From Straminergon stramineum (Eukaryota > Streptophyta > Bryopsida > Hypnales > Calliergonaceae), in contig OY987267.1 in NCBI GenBank assembly GCA_963920665.1, positions 11,284,001 through 11,348,000 of the forward strand: 64,000 nucleotides of DNA. Reading direction: 5' to 3'. The translations under genes and the position numbers were made by a program. The notes under the pieces were generated by a model. The model worked only from the letters and a program-made list of their open reading frames with translations, was not told the origin of the DNA and ran no database searches. Of the stretch, positions 1-12,109 are shown piece by piece (position 1 is the stretch's first letter; each line of letters opens with the position of its first letter).

Positions 1-1459
1 ACAATTTGATGGTTCTAGCTAGATTGATAGTTTCCATAGGACTCGGCCACCTCCTTGAAGCCGTCATCCCCAAGCACTCCACTGTAGTACTAATGAATGC
101 GTCAGTTGTGTCCACTACTTCTCGTCTTGCTCTAGCTTCTTTTTGTAAATACTACTTTCTAACCAAGCCTCTCCAAAACATCTAAGAAGAAAACTTGTAT
201 CCCTTGGTGTGAAGCCCCAATTTGTCACCAAGGGCTCACTATTTCTTTTTTTCATACTTTGTCATTTTAAATGCAAATTTATATACAAAAAGCCCCCCAA
301 AGAGTGTAGAACCAAAATAGGAGTGTCACATTCAAATATAGTATTTGGTCTAGTTTTAGAATATTATAGCTAGAATGGCCCAACCACAAGTTGTAAATAG
401 ATTAGAACCCAACTAATCGTGGCAAGTCGGTCAATTATGCATGATGGACGTGTCAGGTTCAAAACCCCACATGGAAAGGACATCTCTAGGCTAGAATTGG
501 TTGAGGGAACCTTGGTAGGGCATAGGAATCAATTCCCGGAGATGGGTTCTAGTTTCCCCATTTCATCGACGAAATAGCGGAACTCCAGTTGTTGGCTTGG
601 AGATGTTGAAAATACCAAGACAAGACCGTGGAGGAATCTCAGGTCCAAGGAGGGAGGTTTGGGGTTAAACCCATGCCCGGGAACCAATGGAGAAGTCGGT
701 TTGCCAAGATTCCCCCCGGTGTAGAAGATTCCCTAACCACCGATAATTAAACGAGGGGGTGGAATTTATCCCCCCTAGGCCGATGTGTAGAGTAAAAATA
801 TGAGCCTACACATGTGTTTTGGAATCCCATGGGAGGTTCCACAAAAAGTTTCATAATTTTCTAATAGTCAGAAGATGTCTTTCTGGATAGTCAAGTGTCC
901 AAATTTGCGATGGGAAATTCCTAGAAATTCCCCATGTGGCGGTAAATTCCCACTAAAAATTATTATAGCTTCTTTTATGTTAACAAGCTACCCCGACAAG
1001 TTTCACAACATTCCAACAGTCAAAAGTCCTTGAACTTGCCAACTTCCTTGCCAACTAACGAAATTTAAAGTCCACGACGGGTTTGACCAACGGAGCAGGA
1101 GTATACGAAAGCGGAATGGGGCCCAAGATAGGTCTTTCCTCACTCCCCTATACCTATTTAGGAGCCTAGGCTAGTTACTTTTGCTAGAAAAGTCAACCCT
1201 CCAAAGTTGGGATTTTTTCCGGTTTGGGCATTAAGTTGGCGCTAGGTTTCATTGCAATTTTGAAGATAGAAAAAGGTGAGGGAGATCCTTTGGAATAAAA
1301 ATGGCCTTCTAAAGCCAATGGCACAATCCGTTTACGATTTGGAGTCAATCTCCAAATGTTAGCTTAGTGGGCCAGTATAGGATGAAAACCTTGAGTTTTG
1401 GATGAAAATCCAAGAAGATAAGGTTAACTTAGATGAACAAGGAGAGGTAGGTGCCTGGG

Positions 1460-1505
1460 AAAGAGTATAAAAGGGCACCCCTTCTCCTCTCTCACCACCC
1501 CTTTT
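1460..1505 (+). promoter_or_regulatory. TATA-box promoter-like motif
   Basis: The motif TATAAAAG at 1466-1473 is followed about 25-30 bases later by a pyrimidine-rich CTCTCTCACC stretch, the usual layout of a plant Pol II start site. No protein gene follows it. It may be the promoter of a decayed retroelement or of a non-coding transcript. Confidence 0.35.
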
Positions 1506-1977
1506 TTTGTATAATTGGGTCCGTTGGGTCCAATTTATGTTGGAATTGTAGCATTTTTAGCCACAAGCCTTGCAACGGTGTTTTTTGGGCACTTTTGGCC
1601 ATTGTTGTTTTTTGAGCTTACAAGGTCTTTGTGAGTCTCTTGCCTTTTGAGTGAGCATAGTACTAACTCTTCCAAGCTTGAGCTTAGAGGCTTTGATAAC
1701 TTTCTATGATACTAGAAGTTGTGTGTGCTTACCCTTGAGAGCCCTTGTTGGTCATTCTCTTTGCTTTGTCATGTACTAACCTTAGAGCAACCTCCCATAT
1801 GACTGGCGATGCCGCTTTGGGGGGCCTTTAGTTCAAGTCATTTCTACTATTAACCCGTGTCGCTAGCCTTTGAGTGTCAAAAGTCCCTTCCCCTTCTCTT
1901 GCCCTTGTTCCTAGCATTGACATGACCTTCTTTGTTGAGAGACACGAGGGTATGAGGGTAGTGGGTCCCGCGGTATG

Positions 1978-2153
1978 GTGAAGCTTTGAATCCTGTAGGG
2001 GTGAAAAGTCTTAGCGGTGTGTTAAAAGAGAGAACGGCAGCGAAACTTTGAACCCCCTTGGGACAAAAAATCTTAGCGGTGTGTTAAGAGAGGGAACGAC
2101 GTCGAAGCTTTGAACGCCCTTGGGGTAAAAAGTCATAGTGGTGCGTTAAAACC
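1978..2153 (+). repeat. Three-copy tandem repeat, about 62-bp unit
   Basis: Three diverged units start near 1978, 2041 and 2103. Each contains GAAxCTTTGAA, then a CCCTTGGGG-like block, an AAAAGTCTTAGCGGTGTGTTAA-like block and GAGAACG. The third unit is shorter. No coding potential is seen. Confidence 0.7.
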
Positions 2154-2560
2154 ACCTCGTGGGAGAACTATGAGATCACGTGGTCCCTTTCCCCACACGG
2201 TTTAGTTCTCAAAATTTGTTTGGAACAAACCAAAGTTTAGGCCCCCAAAAGTAGGAATAGGAGTTAAAGTCGGGGGTGGACAATAGTTAGGGAGAAATCA
2301 AGTGAAGGTGCCACTCCACGAACCTAGTCTACCACCACAACCCATAATGTATGGCATACCCTCACCTCTACTAGAATTCACAAAAAATCAGCGACACAAG
2401 AGCGAGTCCAACAACCAACCCAACCTAGCCCATTACCCACCTCCCTAGCCACTAGAACCCTGATATCCAGGGGGCCAAGGCCGAGCATCGGGCGAGGCAG
2501 GGCCAGGTACTGGTAGTACGAGGGGGTGCCAGCAATCAGGAAGGCAGGTTCACGGGCTGG

Positions 2561-2790
2561 GGTTATGGGAGTCGTTACTGGGGGGTCGGGTGCAATACTA
2601 AAGTTACGGAGGTCGTTACTAGGGGTTAGGTGCGATATTGGGTTACGGGGGTTGTTACTAGGGGGTCTGGGTGCAATACTAGGGGCTGGGATTACGGGGA
2701 TCGTTGTTGGGGGTCGGGTGCAATATTGGGGGTTGCAGTTACGGAGGTCGTTGTTGGGGGGGTCAAGTGCGATATTGGGTTGGAGTCACA
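2561..2790 (+). repeat. G-rich minisatellite, about five 44-bp units
   Basis: The unit reads roughly GTTACGGGGGTCGTTACT, then GGGGGTCGGGTGCAATATTGG, repeated about five times with changes. Runs of three to six G occur in every unit, so the plus strand could form G-quadruplexes. The open frames across it are a by-product of the repeat: their translation is only glycine/valine/arginine-rich repetition. Confidence 0.75.
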
Positions 2791-4345
2791 GGGGTGCGGG
2801 ACTAAAGGTGGAGAGAAAAAAAGGTTGACTAGAACTAAGGGCGAGGGAGAAAAAAGAGTTGTTTAGGACTGAGGGTGGGGAGGAAAAAAAGGCTCTCTAG
2901 GGTGAGAGAAAATGAGGGGACGGGCCAGTGACTAAGGGAGGAGAAGAGGAGGCCTACAACACACCCAACTATGCTAAGCAAACCATCGAGGCAGGGAATC
3001 CAACTCCCCATCTGCCGTAAATCACCATCAAGGCAACGAGCAATCAGACAAAAGAATGAGAAGGTGACAAGAGGGAGGACAATTTGAAAGTTAGGAGTGG
3101 AAGTAGATAAGATAGGAGGGGGAATCCTCAAGGCTTACTTAAGTCGTTAGATTAGAATTAGGTGATCACCATGAGATTAAGTATGATACGTAAGTAGAGG
3201 ACGTAAGAAGTAGCTCAACCTTGGAGGATGGTATGACATGTCCTTGAGATTGGCTTGGTAGGTAGGAGAGGAGGGTAGCTAGGCCACCTTAGAGTGTGGG
3301 AGGAAAGAAAAGAAGGGAGGAAGAAAGAAGTAGGAAAAAAGTCAACAATTAAACCCTTATACCAATTTATTTTATGCTTAGAACGATAGTTTGTTGTTTC
3401 ATGGCGTGGGAGTTTATGGCGGAGGAGGTAGAGCTTTTGGTGAGTGCGATCAACGACTCAAGTTCCGAGGTATTAGTTAAACCTCTCCAAACTTTCCCTA
3501 GGGCTCTAATTAGAATTTAGTAGCTTGGGTCGAGGCCTACCCCTAGGTTAGACCCTTCAGACCGTAGGTTAGGTCATTTCCAAGGATATAAGTGTAAAGA
3601 AGAAGGCCGTGGCTTTCCAAAATCATAAGGCGCGCCCCAATTGGGCCAAAATTGAGAAAGTTATCGCCGGATGAAGTTTAGGGCCAAGTTGGATGAAGAA
3701 TAGCTAAACTCCGAATTTGACAGAGAACTAAGTAGGTTAGGAGGAGGCTACCAACTAGGGCCCAGGGCCAGAAAGAAAAGTTAATTCCAAATTATAGGTT
3801 AGTAGAAATGAGTGGATGAAGTTTAGGTAAGGCTTGGATGAAAATTTCGTAGGAGTCCCTAATTAGGGCCCAACTCCATATCTAGGTAGAAGCAATTCTT
3901 GTGACCCATCCCTCAAAATTTCGGATCTTTCTGAATTGGGGAGCTAGGTGAAATTGATGGATGAAGTTTGAGGAACTAAGAAGTGGTCAAACTTCATCCA
4001 CCCATGACTTTGGCTAGGAAGGTTAGATAGGGTCGAGTTTTATGTTTTTAGAAATGGAACAAGATGATCTAGAGACTTAGGTTAGTTCTGCCCTGGCATA
4101 GATTCCATCCAGATCATACAACAAGCCATCCATTCGGTTGACCAAAATGTTGGAAGTAGATTAAGTGAATCTTGCAAATTTGGGGTCACTTAGGCACTCA
4201 GTGAAAAGATCCATTACTTAGAAGGCACGATGGACCATGCTTAGACACCCAAAAGTAGGAGTCACTTAGCCGAAACCCAGAACCTGGTTGTGTTTGCGAA
4301 TTACCAAGGGTGGGTAATTTGGCGCTCACAGTTTGTTATATGTAG

Positions 4346-4917
4346 ACACTTTCTTTTGGCATTCAACTACTAGTGAGTAATTTTCCAAACGGTCTACCTT
4401 CTCGTTTCAAGGTGCATTTAATACCTAATTTAGATGTTGTTGGAATTCATGTCGACTCCGATGATGTACTTCCCAATGTCGTGACTAAAGATTCACAATT
4501 CCTCAACGATAACATTCCTTCATGTGATCCGCGAGAGAAAGACCCTGGCCTTATACAAATTCTCATTGAATCTTTTTTCTCTACGAGGCAACATGGTATT
4601 CGACTGCTCTACAGCTATAGGTTTGTGTGTTCATTATTCCAATTCATCATATTTGAATCATATATTCAAATGTCTTTTCCTTTATAATTTGAATTGATTT
4701 TCTAACTTCTTGTATTTCAGGTTGTACCATCCATGCTTGTCAAAGGTTTGGTTGTCATGTCATGGCATTCGAAGAAGATGCATTGATTTTCAATGCCCTT
4801 TTGCAACCACTTGTTGTCAATCTAGAAGGCCCTATTTCTAAAAAACAACAAGTAGATGAAGGAAGTAGTAGCTCAAATTGTGATGATTGTTCAGATTTTG
4901 AAGTTCCAGATATTTAA
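4346..4917 (+). pseudogene. Frameshifted DNA-methylase-like gene fragment
   Basis: Two exon-like blocks (about 4346-4620 and 4721-4917) flank a GT-AG intron ending TATTTCAG. The second block reads cleanly to a stop at 4915-4917. Translated across the junction it includes IGCTIHACQRFGCHVMAFEED followed by ALIFNALLQPL. This resembles the SAM-binding motif I of N-4/N-6 DNA methylases, where a hydrophobic strand and GxGxT loop are followed by an acidic residue after the next strand. That frame continues upstream only to about 4570. The matching upstream part (ending GLIQILIESFF) lies in another frame, so a frameshift sits at or near the T-run around 4573-4578. No start codon or complete domain remains. 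I judge this a decayed gene, possibly mobile-element-derived. The family assignment rests on motif shape alone. Confidence 0.5.
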
Positions 4918-6099
4918 GCTACCAACTTATTGTGTACGTAATTTGTTGAATTCTTTTTATATATGAGTGTTACTTTTTAATTGTAAACTGGTCGTTGTAA
5001 GAAAATTGTGTCATCAACTAATATTCTTCACATTTTGGTACTCTACAACACAAGGGTGATGACATCTCTTTTAAAGAGCTCTATTCTTCAACCTTTATGG
5101 AAAAAGATAATGAGTAGCCCCCTTGATCCTTTTCTATTACCAATTTATGCTCAAGATTTAGCAAAAGAGTTTGTTAGGGCACCTCCTATCACATCTAGAT
5201 CTCATCATTTTCATGGAGATCCAAGAGTTCTGCAGTTTGTAGATGATGTAGCAAATTGAGATAGTGATGTAGCTAATTCCTACTTTATTGTTGACTATGA
5301 CTAGTGCAGAGATTGTGATCTCTATCACCTACTTTGGATGCTTTTGTGTATGCATTTTTATACTTTGATTCTATTGGTGAGACTAAAAGGGCCACCAATT
5401 TCAAAGTTTCTTTCTATTTGTTCTTGTGTAGTTGAATCAAATAATTGTAATGGTGTTGCTTAGTTCTAAATATTTTTAATGTGCTCAAAAAATGGTTCAT
5501 CACTGAAACCCTATAATGTTTCCACCATTGGAATCCTAAAGTGTTGTCTATTATTGAAATTCTAAATGCGAAATCAACATTCTCATGTTGCATGCAATGC
5601 TCTCTCAAGTCTAGTAGTCTAATTGTGAATATACAAATCATGTTATCAATTTCTTGAAGTTATTTTGTAAAATATTAAACTATGCATTTCCGGAAAAATC
5701 TCCAATGATTAAATGAAGAATTCCACTCATCCCTATCCAAGTACTATGATTATTATTTGAAATTATAATTGTACTTGAAAGGATTCCTCCACTTCTGATC
5801 TTAAAGAGGATTTTTCTGTCTTTAAAGATAGACTACAACTCTCATTTATATATGTTAAAATCTACAAATAATTCATTAAAAAAGTTAGAACCCTAAACCT
5901 TTTAACCACTATTTGAAATGATCACAAAATTGAAATTGAAATTATGGTGCATTTCTATTACATTCTACATTATATGCAACATTGGCCATTTCTTTTTAAA
6001 TTAAAAAAAAAATTCTACTAAGTTTAAAGTACTCCTAAAAAAACATGAGTACAGTAAACCCCAAAAAATCAGCAGGTGTTTTTGTGCAATCACCCTAAT
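4918..6099. other. AT-rich intergenic DNA, no gene seen
   Basis: There are only short open frames without family features. The one at 5008-5259 may be a further fragment of the decayed gene upstream, but I cannot support a function. Confidence 0.5.
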
Positions 6100-6560
6100 T
6101 TACTGATTTTCACAAAGTTTTCAACTTCTATATCATCATGTGATCACATGAAGTTTGAGACTGAGTGTAGATTATAACATTATGAGAATTGCATGCAAAG
6201 GTACTAAATAAGGTAGAAACACCTTCAAGCATCATTTTTTGGGAGTCCATTCAAAGAGAGTCTCATGTTACATATAGGCTACCCTATATTCTCAAATTTG
6301 AGAATTTGTAAAATATGACTAGAGCATTGTAAAACCACATGGATTGTGTAACTCATGAATTTGCTTCACCACTTGACCTTTGAAAAAGTAAGACTAGAAA
6401 ATGTATTCGTTTCAAGTGTTTTTGCCTTGCATGTCAAGCCAACTCCCAAGATATTTTTTTTCAAAAGAAGCATTTGTCCCATATCGATTGGGTATTAGAA
6501 TCTTTACTTGTATAAGTGTTCAATTCTAGCATTCTCTAGTACCTGGTGTTCCCAAGACCG

Positions 6561-6631
6561 ATCAAAGTGGAGTGGTGGAAGCGTGGTGGGCCCATAATCC
6601 ACAAGACAAGGATCGAAACCTTGCTTTAATT
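6561..6631 (+). pseudogene. tRNA-iMet-like sequence, decayed copy
   Basis: Homologous to the better-preserved copy at 11092-11163. The CAT anticodon loop (CCCATAA) and the T-arm GGATCGAAACC are kept. The D-arm has changed (GGAGTGGTGG) and the acceptor stem has mispairs. A T-run follows within about 20 bases. It is probably not a working tRNA. Confidence 0.65.
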
Positions 6632-7702
6632 TCACGAGACACCTTTTTTTACTTTTTTTTTAGTTTCTACAATTCAAGTATCATTTTCTTCACCACATCA
6701 ATGATAATGTAGCAAACTTCATCCAAATTTTGGAAATTGATATATTTCTCCCACTAAGATGTTTTTCACAATTTCATCCAAATTTTGACTATTGTTTGTT
6801 CATTTTCTAAGTTTTTAGTGCCATGGTAACTTTGGTTCATATCATGATGTTATACATCTTTAGAAAATATTTGGGGCCTCTACAAGGCCACCAAACTCTA
6901 TATTACCACCCCAAAATATGAATATTTAAAAAATATTCTTTTACTTTTTATTTGTATTGTGTGGTTAAGCTTTGGTTGCCTTGTAGAGGCCCCATTTTTT
7001 TCTAATGCTATAATACACATGTATGGAAAAATATTCAGATTTCTTTAGCATATTTGAATTGTATTTGACTTGAATTTTCTTCACTCTTTCTTAAAAATTC
7101 ACAATAGCTTCAAATTTTTGCAAAAGATTTTTGAAATTTTTATAACTTATAGAAGACATATGATTTCATCTTAGAAAAAAAATTCATTCATATACAGGGG
7201 CAAAAATGGCAACAAATAATGTGAAGGATTTTAAAGACTAAAACCATGGTTATTGGTTAGTCCTTTCGGTTTTAGAATTGTTTTGGCCAAAGTGAGAATA
7301 GAGATCGAATCTTTAGGAAATGTGGATTATTGAGAAGAGAGAAGTCAAAGTGAAGAAAATAATTGTTTTGAATTGGAGAATGAGTGATGTGTGTGTGCAA
7401 AAAAATTTGACACAAGATAGATAGAAAATTAGGAAGGTTCATTGTTAGTATAGAGAAAATTCAGAATTTCTTGATAGTACATGCAACATTGTCAACGTTG
7501 ATGTCTTAAAAATGCACAAATACATGCCTACAATAATAATAGCCTCATAAATTTCTCACTCCAAGGTCTTGTGGTTTAGGAGACATTGCTTCCTTGATTG
7601 ATGTAGAGAAATCAAGATTGAAAGATACACCTTCTACAAATGAAAATACATGCTTTCTTCTTCTCGAAATACAAGATGTATGAGTATACCAAATCTTCTA
7701 CT

Positions 7703-7905
7703 CACTACAAGAGAAAGGGGTGTTTTAAGTATAGTCCTAGTAGTATGGTCTCTTAAGTAATGACCTTTAAGTAAGGTTTTAAGTAAAAATTTACTAAAAA
7801 GACTATCTTTTTATTAAATTTTTACTTAAAACCTTACTTAAAGGTCATTACTTAAAAGACCATACTACTAGGACTATACTTAAAACACCCCTTTCTCTTG
7901 TAGTG
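7703..7905. mobile_element. CACTA-type foldback MITE, 203 bp
   Basis: The ends are CACTACAAGAGAAAGGGGTG and its exact reverse complement. The arms pair almost perfectly for about 90 bases around a short loop near 7795-7805. The element is flanked by the direct repeat ACT (700-702 and 906-908), the 3-bp duplication expected of CACTA/En-Spm transposons. The related repeat at about 15630-15650 reads ATCTTCTACTTGAAATTG, which is the uninterrupted site with a single ACT. It has no coding capacity. Near-perfect arms suggest a fairly recent insertion. Confidence 0.92.
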
Positions 7906-8010
7906 ACTTGAAATTGACACGAGTTTCATTGAAAAATGAACTTGAGAAAATTCATTCATAAATACTAAAGAACTAGAAGATACAAAGTGGGGAATTTCAA
8001 TTTGACTACA

Positions 8011-10480
8011 ATTGAAGTCTCCTTCCTTTATAACATAGCATATTTTTTGAATGTGTATACTAAGTTGTTCACCAAAGTGAACCTTGAACCCTTAAACATC
8101 TAGAGTCTTCTACAAAAATGACAATTTTTGAGAAAAGTCATCATTATGTTCTATTTGGAAGAATATTTTGGAATTGACATGCAAATGAAAATTGTAGAAT
8201 TTGAATTGTAGATTCTATTGGTCCAATTAGATTAATCAACACTATCACCAATTTTTTTTATTAAATTTTGAAATAGAAATTTCAAAATTCCTTCTAAATT
8301 TGATCACAAGCAAAATATGATCATTTTTTCAGTAAAATTTGTTGGTATGGATTTGAAAATTTCTTGACATAGTGATTTTTTGGAAATTTTATGTTTTTAA
8401 TCTATGACCTCCTTTTTGCAAATCTTGTTTTGAACTAGAATCAATGCAATTTTGGCTTGGTAAACCACTTGACATACTTGCACATTTGTAAGTTTTTAAA
8501 AATATGTACTCTATTAACACTAAATGCAACCCTTAGATAGAACAACATCGTAGTAAAGTACTTCCAAAAATTACAATGATCTTCATCAAAGTAGTAAGGA
8601 AGATGAAACTTGAGTTTTAATCTTGGCGAGATTACTCTTGAGTTTTTAGAAAATCACATGAGTGAAAAGATAGGGTCTACATAAGTCAAAGGGATAAAAA
8701 TTTATATAATATATGTAGGGCTACTATAGGGTCTATGAAATTCCTCAAACTCTATCATATATAAATTAGGCTACATAAAATCATCATGCAGTAGGAATTT
8801 TTACTAGTCAGTTAGCCTTAACATATACTTAGGAGTTGTACAATTTTTTCATAGTACCTTGAGTTTAGATAAGGACAAATAATTTCATGTTGATGATAAA
8901 ATGGACACAATCAAGAAAAATTGACCACAAAGGGCAAAAATTGTCACATTGTACAAATAGGGAGTTTACCTTAGTGGATTCAAAAATTGTACAACATGAG
9001 GATATAGGTTATATTCCATTCAATTTCAATCTTTGAAGTTGGATGTATTAAATACACTCATATTGAATGGGATATTCATTGGCTTGTCTCAGTGGGGATT
9101 CTAAAGTGTTCAATGAAACATTTGTAATTTAAAAAAAAAACTTGGTCAATGGCACTTGAATTGAATTGATTGTTGTCGGTTTCATCTTGTATATCCTATA
9201 CATGCGTGTAGTAGAGGGAAGGAAATTTTTGGCAAAGAAGGAAAACATAGAAAAATATTTTGAGATTGAAATTTTGTGTGTAAGATAGCCCCATTTACAA
9301 AACTCAGTAAAGGAATTAACAAAAAAAACATAGGGTATTAGAAATATACCCTCGTAGCTTTTTATTTAAAAATACGTCATCTTAAATGCAATAATGAAGG
9401 TAAATAGGCCCACATCAAATACCCTCTTAACTCAAGTGTCTACCTTAAATTATAAGGAGTGATTTGCTTGAAGTTTCAATTTTTTCATCATCTAGAAAAT
9501 AGATGTCGAAGATGTTTGGGATTAAATATACATGTTTAAATAACAAGTATATGGAGATGAAGAAAAATTGAATGATAAAGAAAATTCCCAATGATAAAAA
9601 GACACAAAAGATGAAATTTGTGAAAGAAAAATGAAAAAACCATAATCTCCAATTATGCGGGTTTTCATATTTAACAAAGGTCATTATGGGTAATAACTTG
9701 CCCTACAATTGAATGTGAGATTTCTTGGCAAGGGTTTTTGCATAGGATAATGCCCAAAGCAACATGATAGTTATTGGGTGTGAACCGCTTGCTAGAAAAT
9801 GTGGAAAATGGATAAGATGATAAAGATTCTTTGGATGAAGAATCCCTAATGCCCAATTATTAGGTAGTCTTGCATAATGCATTGGTTACAAAAAATAATT
9901 TTCCATGCCAATGAAGGGAAAATTCTTTAGCAAGGATTATAGTAGTAAACTTGTTTCTTGATGAGAGGTGAGTCAAAGATGAGTGCCATGGTAGAGGGAC
10001 CTAAGATGTAGTGCAACAATTGCGAGATTGTTCCTACATTTCTTTTGTACTACTTCTCTAATATCACATTATGTGCTCTCATAATATAGAGGGGACAAAC
10101 CTTGTACATGTACTTAGATACTCCACTACCAATATGTTGTTGTCTGAACCTATAAACGTTGATACGGATGGTTCGAGTTTGATGGATGCTTGAGTAACTT
10201 TTTGTGTGGGACAAAAGTTCCACTATTCATCCTCAGAATTTTGTGTGGAAAGGGGAGATCTTCTATAGTAAGTTGACTTCCAATGAATATTTTCGTTTTT
10301 TTTTAAAGTTGATGATGTCACACGGTCCCAAAAGCAATGATTTCCACAATCACTAATATGTCCTTCAAGGGTTAAGGTCACAAAAAGTTGCATCCAACCA
10401 ACTTCCATATAAATATTGGAATTTGTGAATATTGTAATTTTGAACACTCTTTCAATGCCATTAAACAAGGTTGTTATTGA
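8011..10480. other. AT-rich repeat-derived DNA, no gene seen
   Basis: No supported gene. At 10200-10400 there is a reverse-oriented relative of a short repeat also seen near 15.96, 33.2, 37.7 and 39.1 kb, recognised by phrases such as AATTCCAAGGATGAA and its complement. Short open frames show no family features. Confidence 0.5.
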
Positions 10481-11091
10481 TTGTCACAAAGTCTTTAATT
10501 TCCATATCATCATATGCATTTTGAGAGTGTAGGTTGTGAAATTATGAGGATTGCGTGCAAAGGTAATGAATAAGGTAGAAGCACTTGTAAGCATCATTTT
10601 CTTGACCTCTAGATAACATCTAAATTATGGGTTACTAAAACGAGCCCTTGTTAAACTCTAATTCAACCTCACTTCTTAGATGCAACCAATGAGAGGTGAG
10701 GAGTTTTTTGGAGCACCAAATTGAGAGTTGAGGCATTCATTTCATGCTTGAAGGGTGACCATTCAAGGTGAGTCTCATGCTACCAATATAGACTAGCCTA
10801 TCATCTCAACTTTGGAAATTTGTAAAATATTATTTGAGCATTTTAGAATTAGAATACAAAACGGCACTTGGGTTATGTTTCTCTTGAGTTTGCTTCACCG
10901 CTTGACCTTTGAGAAAGTAAAAGTAGAAAAAGTATTCCTTTCAAGTGTTTTTGCCTTGCGTGTCAAGCCAACACCAAGGCTATTTTTTTTTCCAAAGTAG
11001 CCTTTTGTCCCATATTGATTGCATAATTGATTTCTACCGTGTATAAAAATGCAATTAGGTGTTACTTTGGTACCTGGTGTCCCCAGCGCCG

Positions 11092-11163
11092 ATCAGAGTG
11101 GCGCAGCGGAAGCGTGGTGGTCCCATAACCCGCAGGACCGAGGATCGAAACCTCGCTCTGATA
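11092..11163 (+). tRNA. tRNA-iMet(CAT)-like gene within a repeat
   Basis: This 72-base sequence folds as an initiator methionine tRNA. The acceptor stem ATCAGAG pairs with CTCTGAT and the discriminator is A. An A box (TGGCGCAGCGG) and a B box (GGATCGAAACC) are present, the T stem CGAGG/CCTCG pairs perfectly, and the anticodon loop is CCCATAA. A T9 run follows about 11 bases downstream, a good Pol III terminator. One defect is visible. Initiator tRNAs carry three G:C pairs next to the anticodon loop; here the innermost pair is T opposite C. Because it lies inside a dispersed repeat with a second decayed copy at 6561, it may be a passenger or the Pol III promoter of a SINE-like element, not a housekeeping gene. 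Confidence 0.65.
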
Positions 11164-11435
11164 TTGGGGGACAACTTTTTTTTTCCAGTTTCTGCTTTTC
11201 TTCAATTTCCACTTTTTTTTTCATTTTTTTTTCAATTTCAACTTCTTTTTTCAATTTCTAGCTGTTTCAAGATTTTTACCTTTTTCAATTTCTACCTTTT
11301 TCAATTTCTACCTTTTTTTATCTTTCTATTTTAAAAAAAATTCTACTTATTTTAGAATTTCACGTTTTATAAATCTTTAGTTTTTTAAATTTTTTACTAT
11401 TTTTCAATTTGTAGTTTTTTTAATTTGTTCGTCTC

Positions 11436-12015
11436 TTAACCCCTTAACTCCCAATGTCCCTACAGGGGACAAAATGGATTTTGGGTAGGTTCCTATGAGC
11501 TCAATTTTTAGTGAATTTTTTTGAAATTTTCTTGAATAGATAGAAAAACATAATAGCTTTGTGGGAATATAATTTTTATTCCAATTGGTGCTTGGGAGCA
11601 AAAGTTATGCCACAATAACCTCAAAATGGGGGAGAGCAGGCAGCAAAAAAAATTTGTAAAATATTGAAATATATTTTTTAATTATTTTATTCTCATAGAT
11701 TATATTTTTGTCTAAATGGGAAGCTTTGATTCATCCCATTTGGATTAGTGATGTAAAAGATAGAGTTTTTTGTTTTGCGGGCAATTGGAGCATCTTCAAA
11801 AAAAAATTCTTTCACTTTGAATGCTAATATCTTTCAATCCATAAGGTCAAACATCATGAAATTTTCACTACATGATCCAAGAAAAGTTTGGTACAAGATC
11901 CTATGGTTAGATTCTAAGAAAAATATTTTTTTCTAAATCCTGAGATGAATGCAATAGAAGTAGTAGTTTTGAGTGGTTTTTGATAAAAAAATGGCCTTGG
12001 GACTTTAGGGGTTAA
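11436..12015. mobile_element. TTAA-bounded MITE (family B)
   Basis: The element starts TTAACCCCTTAACTCCC and ends GACTTTAGGGGTTAA, inverted ends with TTAA on both sides. It is 580 bp and non-coding. The left part matches the element at 52566-53483 (ACAGGGGACAAAATGG-like start). The right 200 bases match the right ends of the other TTAA elements (AATATCTTTCAATCCA, then TACAAGATCCTA). Like other copies it has no transposase. Confidence 0.8.
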
Positions 12016-12109
12016 CTTTGTACTTCTGTTAAATTTCTACTGTGTTGGGTGATTTTCTTTTTTGGCCATAACTTTTTTGTTAAAGCTTGAAATGACTAAA
12101 AGTTCAATG

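Larger units (their letters stand above)
1..4345. other. Gene-free region with degenerate repeats
   Basis: I see no convincing protein-coding gene here. The stretch holds a TATA-like promoter motif near 1466, a three-copy tandem repeat near 1978-2153 and a G-rich minisatellite near 2561-2790. Between 3660 and 4000 short phrases such as GGATGAAGTTTAGG recur, which suggests decayed repeats. It could be the remains of an LTR retrotransposon, but I found no primer-binding site, polypurine tract or matching second LTR. Confidence 0.5.
6100..8010 (+). repeat. Long dispersed repeat, copy A
   Basis: This block matches 10.48-15.75 kb in order and orientation over several segments: 6120-6650 with 10491-11180, 6660-6760 with 12155-12270, and 6790-8010 with 14720-15750. 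It contains a decayed initiator-tRNA-like sequence and a CACTA-type foldback element that is absent from the other copy. No open reading frame is preserved, so the unit looks like a non-autonomous or decayed mobile element. Confidence 0.7.

Noticed and set aside
1..2400. LTR of a retrotransposon
   Set aside because: A TATA box is present, but I found no paired LTR, primer-binding site or retroelement protein, so the call is not supported.
2526..2866. Two overlapping open frames of 100 and 78 codons
   Set aside because: They run through the G-rich tandem repeat. The translation is repetitive Gly/Val/Arg with no domain.
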